Below are positions 25,176 to 37,062 of a stretch of DNA of 64,000 bases, in pieces (the stretch's first letter is position 1; every line of letters begins with the position of its first letter). Both the position numbers and the translations under genes were made by a program. Source of the DNA: Agrocybe praecox. Its lineage: Eukaryota; Basidiomycota; Agaricomycetes; Agaricales; Agrocybaceae. The notes beneath the pieces were generated by a model. It saw nothing but the letters and a program-made list of their open reading frames with translations. It was not told the DNA's origin and did not search any database. Location: positions 1,789,001 to 1,853,000 of the forward strand of contig OZ024843.1 of the NCBI GenBank assembly GCA_964017145.1, in the 5' to 3' direction.

Positions 25176-26983
25176 ATGTTGGCCGTCACTTTCTCTCTCT
25201 TAGTCTTTCTACCAAGCTGTCTCATTCGATACGTGGACGCCTCTCCGACTCCTCGCAGGCGTAATATTGCTTCAAAGGAGCCTTCATTCTTCGTTGCAAC
25301 CCTGACAATATGCCTCTTACTCGTGCTCTTGCTTCTAGCCAAATGTATTTTTCTAACTCGCCGCCGTAAACCTTTTCACAGACACAAACATTGGGCTCTG
25401 CAAAAGCACTTATCATTAACATTTCTAAAATCGGACAATTCGTGGTCACAGTCTTCATCGTCGCTCTTCCAACGTCGTGAGAATTCCAAGGCAGTGAAAA
25501 TACCTAAATCTGCTTTCTTCATCGGACTTTTTGGATCTCCTTCATGGGAAACTCGATACTCAAACGTCATGGACGACGATCTTACTAAAATTTGCGACCC
25601 TTATTATTTTCCGGCCTCGGTCTCTCTTGAGGGAAATTTGGGTCCGCTCAGTTCCAAGATAACGAGGACGCGGCGACAGCGACTTCCAGTGTCATTTGTC
25701 CCTAGATGTCATGATCGTGCTGGGAAACTCGGCATCAGAAATGTTTATCTGAAGGATGCTCCTTTCAACCCACGGCTATCTCTTCTACGCGCGCAGCCAT
25801 CGAAAGTGTTCTCTGTCAAGCGGTGTCGCTATTTATCCAGAAATTCGGATACTGAATTTGGTTTGTTACCGCTGGTAGACGACAAAAATCACTGCTCTGC
25901 GCTGGCTCTTAGTAATTCTCCATGGAGTCGTAAACCTGATGGATCTTACTTGGGAACGAAAATAAATACTCCTGAACCTGCTTATGTCGACAAATATGAT
26001 ATGCCACCAATGCACGATGCCCTGGGCATAGAACAGGCAAATAGAGTCATTGCCAACGACCACCCATCAGATGCCAATGAACTTGGCCAGAACGCGATAG
26101 CCAACTTGACGACCGACCCTGGCGGAGCGGGAGAGGCACTGGTTGAGTTCCCTGCCCTTGAATACGAGAAATCTCATGTATACGCGATTAAGACAAATGC
26201 GCCAACTGCTATCGACCCATTTTGTATCGAACCTATGACTGAAATCGACAACAATCAACCACCTTCAGAACAGCTGAGCTTCATATCCTTATCCGACGAA
26301 AATCCTTCTACAATCCTTCCCCTCAATCCTATAAAATATCGCCCAAAGCTCCGATCGCCAACTTTCGACCGAACCACTCGAAGTCCTAAACCTGGCCCAT
26401 CTCCTCTGCGTATCGTGTTTACGCCCACTGAAGAACAGTTTTCACCGCATATAACAGAGCACACATTGGATATGTCCTCAGATCAACCGCCAGTACCGCC
26501 GTCTTCGGCTAACGACCTCTTAGTAGACGACTCAAGCACACAGAACAAGTTACCTTACAATGTAGCAAAATCCCGGTCGGATAATTGCCTGACAACTTTC
26601 TTGGAAGAGCTTATAGCGGAAACCAGTGCTTGGGACGAGAGCCTATTTCTGGATGAGAATTTCAGGGCAATGGTTACGACGAATACCCCGAAGGAGCCAT
26701 TTGAGCAGGAAAGCGTAGACGTAACACCTGGGAACTCTGGACGACGTCCTGTTTCTCTAGAAGACATCTTCGAAGTTGATGGTAAGCCCAATTCCTTGAT
26801 GACTGAGAGATTCGTGACCTTATATGTAGAAATCCACGGGTTTGGCGAGAGAAATGAATCCTTCTGGGATGAGCAGGAGTTTCGGGATCCGAGGTATATG
26901 TATTGTTCTTGACAACCAACTAGAGCTATACTAATCTGCTCAATTCCATGCCAATTAGTTGCATGATAGGACTTGCGTGTTAA
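25176..26983 (+). CDS. Unrecognised membrane protein with signal peptide, one membrane span and a long disordered tail
   Basis: I do not recognise the family. One large exon (25176-26893) encodes about 572 residues. The first 22 (MLAVTFSLLVFLPSCLIRYV) look like a signal peptide ending near VDA-SP. After a short charged linker comes a clear membrane span (FFVATLTICLLLVLLLLAKC, about residues 38-57) followed by a basic stop-transfer stretch (RRRKPFHRHK). The rest is polar and Pro/Ser/Asp-rich with no visible domain, but the final 70 residues (SLEDIFEVDGKPNSLMTERF and the following segment) look more ordered. Unspliced, the frame stops at 26912. An intron 26894-26958 with a perfect TACTAAT branch site and TTAG acceptor would instead end the protein SCMIGLACV at 26983; I prefer this. 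A type I, inside-tail topology is inferred. Confidence 0.6.
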
Positions 26984-27142
26984 GCACGTCCGTCCAATTT
27001 CCATGCTATGCTATCCAATTCATCACCTTTGGAACATGTAATATTAGTAGTCCAGCGTAGCCAAAATAATCATACAGTAGTGATACATAATGTCGTCCCC
27101 CGTGTAACCCATATCCTTCAAATAGGCCTGATAATAACATAT

Positions 27143-29494
27143 TCACTGCGCTTTGTAAAACCATTTCTTTAGAAGCGTCTGCCCAGTTTTATCCACAATT
27201 TTTTTCACAACATTTCTATCCAGAGAGGAACGATACCTCACAAATTCCTTGGCTGTATTGGAAGAAGGAGCGTTCATATGCGCGAATATTTTAGCGCAAA
27301 CAAGGATTTCGAATGCCTGGTGAAAACAGGAATGATGAACAAAGTAATTCAACAGGGATTGCAAATGAACTGACATTCATCATGACCTCACGAGTACAAC
27401 GCACTAATCCAATACCACCGCCGTTGACTTGTACAGGCGCTGACATTGATGCACGCATCTCGTCCCGGAAGATCTCAAAAAGCATCTCGAAGGTGAAAGA
27501 TGTATGGCCACTTGTGTCGATGTGTATACTCGCGATCAACAGACATATGGATGGGTAAGATAAGGCTAGCATGTCAAGTAAGTCACTATTACCAGGGAAA
27601 AGTTTACGAGCAAACGCACATGTAAAGTGAAGCTCTGGAGATCGCGACCTTTGAGATTCAATAGCAGCCGATAAAAGTTGGCGGGAAAGATATGGCTGGG
27701 CTGGACTTAGATGAACAATGGCGTTTGCCTGAAAGTGATTGAGATGACAAATGGTGTACGGAGGTATAATAACTAACCAGAATCTTGAATGTAACATTTA
27801 CATCCTTAGAGATGCTGAATGTTTCTCTGAGCATATTAGAAACATCTCGGTCCTCTAGGAAATTCTCGACACTAGCCGACCATCTCTTGTTCCAGTCATC
27901 TACGTGGTTTGCTCCGGAGTTGTTGACCAGAGGTGAGAGGAGACTATTCCGAACCAAAGATAAGCAGTCTTTATAATTGCTCGGTGGAGCTGTCCGTATT
28001 GTCCTTCCAGAAAACCGACTTTTTACGCGTTTTTCCAGAAGTTGAATAGTATCTACTCGGGATGTAATTCCAATCACTGCTATACCTCGATTTTCGGAAT
28101 TTGCTCGACAATTTTGTACGGTGTCTAGAAGACAATACAATAGTGCTTGACGAGGGTGCAAAGCAAACAAGTCAAAAGCGTCAAGAATCACGACCACCGG
28201 CCGCTTCAGTGTGAGAAGAAGAGGAACCAAAGAGTGAAGGTGCGAAGAGGGTGGAAGAGAGAGAGCAGTGGTTGAGGGATTGGAGTGTACATGAAGAGGC
28301 TCCAAGAAAGGATTTTCTTCTTCCGGGTCACCACCGAGGTTATCAGTTGCAGATTCCGGGAGTAGCGAGGACCCTGTCTGTTGCAGGAGCTGGAATGCCA
28401 TTGCTCGTAATGCAAGGCGATCAGTATTTTGGACATAACCAGAAAGACGTAGGACGATCGGCATTGTATGAAGATCATTAAGACATTTGTCTACCATCTG
28501 TTGGAGCCGTTAGGATGAGGCTTATCATGCTGAGTAGAGATGCGTACTCTGGACTTCCCAGTACTCCGAGGCCCAAGTAAAAGACAACTGTTCCCTTCAG
28601 CTCTTTCCATCGTCCCTTTCAGTAAGTCCTGGAGTTGTTTATTTGCAGAATCGTTCAAAGAGGGTCCATCCTCAACACTGGCTGTTTGCAAACTTGTGGC
28701 CCTGAAAGATGCCATAACGACCCTTTTTTGATCTGTTAAAAGGCGGGGGAGATGCTCTCGGGAGTTTATCGCGTCATCCACCAGAGTGGGTTGTGTTCCA
28801 ACGTGTTTTGGAATGAGACTATCCGATGACGGTGCGGCTATTGAGGGTTGCTGCGTAGGGAAACGACTGGTGCTTCCGGGCTTGCTAATGACTACCTCCA
28901 CACCTCTACGGATTGGAGAAGAAAGAGCGCTCTTGACGGTCGTCGTGCTGCAAGCGTTATGTTGGTCGTCCTGACTTTGAATAGTTGGGACAGATGGGGG
29001 TGCATCTGTGGTTCATAAGAATTTGGCCAAACGCTTGAAAATGACAATAACATACCAGACGATAGCTCCTCCACGGCTGCAGCCTTCGAGGGTCTCCCTC
29101 TTTTCCGTTTGAAAGAAATTTCAGAGTGTAAGTTACTTATATCTTGGACGACTTGCTCGTCTGTGGTTGGTTTCGTGGGAGCGAATTCAGTCGATGGCAT
29201 GAGGATATCTTCTTTAGTCTCCCTAGACCGCGACGGATTTTGTTGCACTGATTTGCCATTAGGCGCGTCCCCCCCACTTTCTAGTCGTCGGCTACGTTGT
29301 CTGGTCTGTCGTGTTACTTTAGGCTCGTTGTTTGAAGTTGTGTTCACCTGAGCGCGACGAGAACTTGTAGCTGCGTTTGCTTTGGTTGGTGACGAAATGG
29401 GTTGGCTCAAACGACTAGAAGAGCGAGATGGTCGCTTTGGAGATTGTTTAGGGTCATCAAGTTTAGCTTCTGTGCGTTTTCTCTTGGGAGCCAT
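27143..29494 (-). CDS. ORC4: Origin recognition complex subunit 4, with long basic N-terminal extension
   Basis: This is an AAA+ subunit of the nuclear ORC that marks replication origins and loads MCM. Walker A is LLLGPRSTGKSR (about residue 290, near 28550) and Walker B is VVVILDAFDLF (about 28185). Sensor-1 region is AVIGITSRVDTIQLLEKRVK followed by SRFSGRTI. The C-terminal winged-helix part reaches KKWFYKAQ at 27143. The start is the ATG at 29494 (MAPKRKRTEAKLDDPK). Exon 1 (29056-29494) and exon 2 (from 29005) give about 290 residues before Walker A, against about 60 in human ORC4. This extension is Ser/Lys/Arg-rich and contains an AT-hook-like FKRKRGRPSKA near 29090-29120. It shares a 246-bp divergent promoter with MED20. 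Confidence 0.92.
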
Positions 29495-29740
29495 AAGCGC
29501 GTTTGTGTAACAGAAATTAACTAAGTAATGAAATTGAAGAGAAAGATGGCCCAAGTGTCACAACGCGTCCAATAACACCACGTGCTCGGATTCGAAGGAT
29601 AAGTCACGGGTGTCTTCCACGCCTTGCCCTGCCTTGCCATTGGATTATATTCTGTTTTGTAACCATTACGCAGCCTACATTAGTGCTTAGCGCTTAGACC
29701 CTGAAAGGCTCTTCTCCATTGAACCCATGAACTTGTATTA
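29495..29740. promoter_or_regulatory. Divergent promoter between ORC4 and MED20
   Basis: 246 bp separate the two start codons. The sequence holds a short GCCTTGCC direct repeat (about 29619-29637, CCTTGCCCTGCCTTGCC) and a second doublet AGTGCTTAGCGCTTAG (about 29681-29696). No TATA box is evident on either strand. Confidence 0.4.
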
Positions 29741-30784
29741 ATGGGCGTTACTGGGTATGAATGCTTACCATAACAATGGAGGCACCACTGAAGATTTTCT
29801 AACACAGTTTAGCCCGATGGCTCAATGCACCTCCCTCCGGCGTTCAGCTAGTTAGAGACAATCTGCTCATGAACCACAATGTAAATGAAATTCTTTTAAT
29901 CTATAGTTATCGCCGACAAATTCAACCCGCTGTAGGCTTCAATTCGCGGACGATGGCACCTTTCCGTTAAATCCTATCGGTCATTATTTGGTCAAATTCC
30001 AGGGTATCAGGTACCCTCAGAACGGAATATGTATGCCCTTACTCTGGATGAAAATGTTTTCATTCTGTTGGAAGACCCAGCTGCGCCTAGTCGAGCAGAT
30101 GTCTTAGCTGTGGCTCCTCCAGGCCAAGAGGCGGCACTCCTCCAACAACCAACACATTATCGCAACACATTTCTAACCCTCAAGCCTCCAGGAGCTCTTG
30201 AACAACTTATAGCCCAGATTAAAGCACACTGGGTATCAGTACGACAAACGTCGACCAGCAACGGCCCAAGGAATCAAATCAGCGGACAACAACTAACTAT
30301 TGATGGCCTAATTTTTTCTATTGGTACTGACTGGTTAGTTAGAGTCGGCAATGTTATCTTGGCCGGTGGTGCAGTGAAAGGCATGCTTTTGGAGGTGAGT
30401 TGAACCCTTTTGCTCTTTTTTTGTGGTATGCTGACTTGTGCATCTCAGGCTGAATATCTTCCTCTTCCTGTCCTTCATTCCGCTATAGCGGATGGTACAT
30501 CCGAATTATTGTCCAATCTGTTGACCTCTATTCTTCCAAACGTCAGAGATGCCAAAACTGTCGCGGTGACTATTAGCGACGCTCAGTGGGAAGATGTTCT
30601 ATGGGATCGCGACGACGTCAGTTTCTTGAATAAAACGGAGAAAAAGGAAGAAGTTGACGATCCTTATGCTTGGGATGATACTGATGTTGCTGATTGGAAA
30701 CAAGGAGATTGGGTGGGTGTGGACAGAGACCAGCGCTCTGCCTTCTTGATAGTTGGTGCCTTGCGCTCAGAAGGTCTTTTATGA
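29741..30784 (+). CDS. MED20: Mediator subunit 20 (TBP-related factor), with 14-nt first exon
   Basis: This is a head-module subunit of the Mediator complex that links activators to RNA polymerase II. The protein is built from exon 1 (29741-29754, ATG GGC GTT ACT GG), exon 2 (29808-29880), exon 3 (29936-30394) and exon 4 (30449-30784); all joins are GT..AG and in phase, giving 293 residues. It begins MGVTGLARWLNAPPSGVQL, close to the MGVT start of MED20 proteins. It then has IRGRWHLSVKSYRSLFG and NMYALTLDENVFILLEDP, the conserved MED20 beta-sheet core. The LTIDGLIFSIGTDWLVRVGN segment follows. An acidic segment (EEVDDPYAWDDTDVADW) lies near the C-terminus and is unusual compared with animal MED20. 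In frame upstream of exon 3 there is a stop, so the small exons are required. Confidence 0.88.
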
Positions 30785-31087
30785 CAATTTTATCTTTCGC
30801 GTTTATACAAATAATGTACTTATCTCGGGGAAATAATGGAATTTAAGGGCATGTTTGGTCTCTCAACTTGATCATTTTCTAATAATAGTAATTTATCCCA
30901 AATGCCGAATAACTCCGAAACAGGGAAGGTGGCTGCATATAGTTACTGATTGCCGTCATGCGCTGAACGTTGACTCGATCCGCTGCAGTACTCGACCTCA
31001 TCTCACATGTTTCGCTAACCTTGAGTGATATATCTTTCTTAGCGACGTCTGCGAAAGCTTCCATGCTACCTTCATCTCAACATCAGA
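30785..31087. other. Intergenic: MED20 3' flank and kinase promoter
   Basis: 303 bp between MED20 and the mitochondrial kinase, both plus strand. The first 100 bp are AT-rich (3' UTR-like). No reading frame starting with ATG gives a recognisable product here. Confidence 0.5.
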
Positions 31088-32987
31088 ATGTTGAAATTTG
31101 GCAATTTTCGCCGTCTGCCTTTCCTTGGAGAGATCAAGAACGTTCGACATGAATCAACCGCTCTACACTTCTACCAGAATAGACAATTGGAACTGTATGC
31201 CTCGAAAGAAGCAAAGAGGTTAACTCTGCGCCAATTAGTGAGAATCTCAGAAACCCAAGTATGAAGATATCTGTTAACGACAGCACCCTTCGATCAGGTT
31301 TATTTCGGTCGACATATGAACGAAGAGCGACTGCTCACTGTAAGACACGTTGGCTTACATATATATCATTTGTGACTTATTGTTTTAGAGCGCAAACTAT
31401 GTTAGAACAGAATTACCTGTCAGGATTGCTCACCGTCTACGGGATCTACAAGCTTTGCCGTACGTGGTTGTTACACAAGAAGGGGTAGACAAAGTATATG
31501 AGGTTTGTGTCGGGAGTAAATCAAGATGAATCTTAGTCTGACCCTTTCTTCCAAAGCTGTACTGGTCAGCTTTCGAAAAGTGAGCCCTTGATTACTCTTG
31601 CCATCCGACCTTTAAACAATATACGTAGGTTCCGACGGTATCCCATCATCAGAACTTTGGAGGAAAACACAAAATTTTGCGACTTCCTTCGTACAATTCT
31701 AGATGAACAGTTACGAGCATTCCACTGTCTCGTCTTTTATGGCAAAATAACTCTTTATGCATCTTACAGTGCTCCCGTTATTCCGAATCTCTCTCTCGGC
31801 TTATCTCTTTCCTCTCCATATCTACCTCCCGATAAATTGGACTCATTTATGAGACGCATGCTAATTTCAAGGATTTCTCGACGTGTTTTGGCGGAACATC
31901 ATATCGCTCTTTCGGACAGTTTCTTGGGTCGTGGTAAAACAACGAACGGGGAACCTCACGTTGGCATCATATTCACGGGTCTCAACGTAAAGCGCAGCGT
32001 GGAACATTGCGCAACTTTGTTGAATGAAAGTCCATTATGGACTTCAGAATCTTTTGGATCCACCACCCATCCAAAGCGAGCTGAAGTGCAGATCGATGGT
32101 CATCTTGACACAACTTTTGCATATATTCGGGAACACTTCGAGTAAGAATCATCCCATCAATTCTCTTTTCCTCGGTGCTGAAAAGTTGAGCAGGTATATT
32201 ATCTTTGAATTACTCAAGAATGTAAGGTTTCTTTCCCCCCCTTTTCTTTCGCGTATCTCACTATTAATGCCAGTCAATGAGGGCGACATATACTAAACAT
32301 TCGCAAGCACCAGTATTACCTCCCATACAGGTCACTATCGCCTCAGGCGAGCATGACGTCGGTATCAGAATCAGTGATCAAGGTGTGTGTCTGTTTAAAC
32401 TTCACAGGAATATTGGTTGCTTTTTTGACGATATGTTTTTGTAGGTGGAGGATTGCACGACGCGCGTAATCGGGTCGTCAATCCGTCCGACGTCTTTTCC
32501 TTTTCTCATGTTCGAAATGCGACGAGACTAGAAGATGAGAGACTGGGAGCTCTTCGAACCGCAAGTTCGAGTGAACATGGGCTGAAGGCGACAGTCGATG
32601 AGCAAATCGGAAGCTGGGAGAAAACGCTTTCGAAAGAATCGTGGAAGATTGCAGAGCAAAATTTCCAATCTAGGATTGGTATTGGCTTACCCATGAGCAA
32701 CATCTATTCAACGTGCGTCTTGCACAACACTACTCTTTATATCCTCTTTATTATTTATACATATTTGAACAATCATAGGTACTTCGGGGGAAAGATAGAA
32801 CTAGTATCTTTGGATGGTTGGGGTAAGATCATCTCCACTTTTACGTCACCTTTGTTGAATCAGAGGTTTTGTCAGGCACTGATGTCCACGTACGCCTTCC
32901 CAAGCTGGTATGTGTCCTTTTCTCTCTTTCTTTCAAAGGTACTGATATACTCACTAGGGAACAAATTTGGAAGGGATTGAAGTGTAA
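31088..32987 (+). CDS. Mitochondrial protein kinase of the PDK/BCKDK family
   Basis: This is a histidine-kinase-like (GHKL) serine kinase of the mitochondrial matrix that inactivates pyruvate or branched-chain 2-oxoacid dehydrogenase by phosphorylating E1-alpha. Exon 1 (31088-31237) opens MLKFGNFRRLPFLGEIKNVR, a plausible mitochondrial presequence. It is followed by HFYQNRQLELYASKEAKRLT, and exon 2 gives VYFGRHMNEERLL. The regulatory domain has IPNLSLGLSLSSPYL and RRMLISRISRRVLAEHHIAL. The ATP site shows the N box ELLKNSMRATYTKHSQ, G1 box ISDQGGGL and G2 box RIGIGLPMSNIYS. The tail is SLDGWGTDVHVRLPKL followed, after a last intron, by GTNLEGIEV and a stop at 32985-32987. About nine exons. Wording resembles the fungal Pkp1/BCKDK-like type more than animal PDK1-4; the substrate is not decided. 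Confidence 0.88.
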
Positions 32988-33416
32988 TCCCGAATAATGC
33001 AACACTTTTAGGTGTTGTACTTTCAATTATAGTATCGTGGGGCCATACCCATGGGAGGAAATTCAAAACAGCGTGCTGGCATTCCATGAGAGACGGGGGT
33101 TATGTAACACACTTATTTGAGGTTAATTTGGCTGAAATGCGTCCTAGTTCTTCTCACTATGATCGCTGCCTTGATATTGTGCTTCTTACACGAGAAACAA
33201 GTATAATATCTGCTCTGATACTCAGAGTTTACTGAGTCGACCATGTATCTTGTATTTTATGTAGAAAAATATCAGTCATCGTGGGATGTTGATGAGGCAG
33301 TGCACTGAATTACCCCTGCTTTCGGTAATATTGGCGCCCAGTAGGACCGCAAAAGAGGGAACACCGATTGAAGCGAGGAAATCCCTTTTCATTCTTCAAC
33401 CACCATCCAGGGCAAT
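32988..33416. other. Intergenic region, 429 bp
   Basis: Contains the 3' flank of the mitochondrial kinase and the promoter of the proline/serine-rich protein gene. I see no reading frame with a recognisable product and no strong promoter element. Confidence 0.5.
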
Positions 33417-34510
33417 ATGGATCCTGACTACAGTCCACCGCCTCCTGCATATTCTGAAGAGGAATTCGATCACAAAACAGTGCGAACAACTGAGCTATCT
33501 CTTCTCACGCCATCTCCTACGGTCGATGAAGATGGATGGGAGCGATACGACCCTCGTACTTTCACGGATAGCTCAGGAAGAACTCATGGCTCACAGGCAC
33601 CAAAGGCTGCGCAGTATGCCAACGTTGTTGCAAATTTACCTCTTCCAAGGGTCGTGCCCTTGCGGATCGAAAAGAAGTCACATTCCGATTACAACACCAC
33701 ACATAGCGATTCAAATATTTCGAATAGTAAACCTTCACAATATCATATATCGACATTAGGGCCTGAAGTAGATGGACGTAGTACTCGCTCTTCTAGTAGT
33801 TCTTATCAAGACGGAACGTTGGGGGAATCATATGATCCATATCGCCAATATCCAATCACTCCGAGACAACTTCCTCAACCCACTCGACAGTCTTTACCTG
33901 TAGTCCCTCGTTCTCAAGTTCAGTCTGACACATTCTCGCCCAATCGTTATTCCCATCCACAAGAGATATCTCAATTTCCACCTCCGACTTCCACCGCTTC
34001 TCGGATTGATTTCAATCCTGCTGTGGTTTATAGTAAATCAACCCAACCTTCCTCAACGGTCCGTAAATTACCAACCCCAAATATCGCAACTCAACATACC
34101 CTGAACGCCTCACACGACCCTAATGCCTTTTACAAGTAAGAATATGTTATCTTCCTATCATGTGCACCCGATTAATTTCTGTCATTAGTTCTTCTGTTTC
34201 TGCCCAGTTAAGACCCATATCGCACCGACCCACGCAAACGATACACCCTACTCATAGTCAACAATCGCTCCTTTTCACCAATCACGACTTTATGAATTCA
34301 CGTCATTCAGTAACAAGCGATTCTTCAATACTGCCCGTTTGGCAAAACTCTCTAGCACCGTCGAGGCCAATGCATAATCACTCTGGTATTCCATCGAGTC
34401 CCCGACCCACAGTAAACTCAGATGCGATGTCAGTCTACTCTACCAGCTCATCAACAACTTACGACAGTGACTATGGCCGCCAGGGTGGCAATTGGTACCC
34501 AAATTCCTGA
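33417..34510 (+). CDS. Unrecognised Pro/Ser/Tyr-rich, probably disordered protein with PPxY motif
   Basis: I do not recognise the family. Two exons (33417-about 34136 and from about 34190) give about 345 residues. The start MDPDYSPPPPAYSEEEFDHK carries PPPAY, a PPxY motif of the kind bound by WW domains (for example Rsp5-type HECT ligases), right at the N-terminus. The rest is of low complexity: many Ser, Pro, Thr, Gln and Tyr (YDPYRQYPITPRQLPQPT, SSSSYQDGTLGESYDP). The C-terminus is SVYSTSSSTTYDSDYGRQ followed by GGNWYPNS. There is no predicted membrane span. The ATG lies just after a C-rich leader. A cytoplasmic adaptor-like role can be imagined from the PPxY motif but is inference only. 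Confidence 0.65.
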
Positions 34511-34830
34511 TCTGTACAAGTTCCCAGCTACATGCCCCGAGTTACCATGTAATAGTATTTTGATTATCGTAGACCGTTCATATATACCTGTTTGTTATAT
34601 GTATTCTCTATGCACCCTCTTCATGTATCATGTAAAGTTATAATTACCAGATTTTGTAGCGTACATACTACTTACCTTTCAATAATCATGTTCCTAAGAA
34701 TAGGTAACACACCAAATATATAGTCGATCCTGGGTTGATCCCGATCACCATTCCGGCACCGTGTAACTTACTAAATACTCCAACTCTCTATTGCCACAAG
34801 TTTACAGGGTTATGAACTAACCGCTTCACC
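34511..34830. other. Intergenic: promoter of the NDR kinase gene
   Basis: 320 bp, AT-rich on the left (3' UTR of the preceding gene, with TTATAATTACC near 34638) and with an AATATATAGTCG at about 34715, 115 bp before the kinase ATG, as the only TATA-like stretch. No open frame of interest. Confidence 0.5.
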
Positions 34831-36797
<1,967 letters not shown>

Positions 36798-37062
36798 GGA
36801 AGATTAATATAGCAGTTACAATGGATTTATATTGGAGGTACATAAGTTTTGTTAGGATTTTAGCTATAAAAATGGGTAGATATAGGCCGGAATTTAGTGT
36901 AAATGGAATGATTACTTCTGTTTCTTTGCGAGCATGATGGTGCGGGCAGCGGGCTGAGCGGCCCGCTACCTCGATCAATTTTTGAAAGTAATCAATTGCC
37001 ATTTTTAGTTTCGCTTTGCGTTCACTGGTTTGTGTCTTCAGTGTCCCTGCATTTGCACGAAA

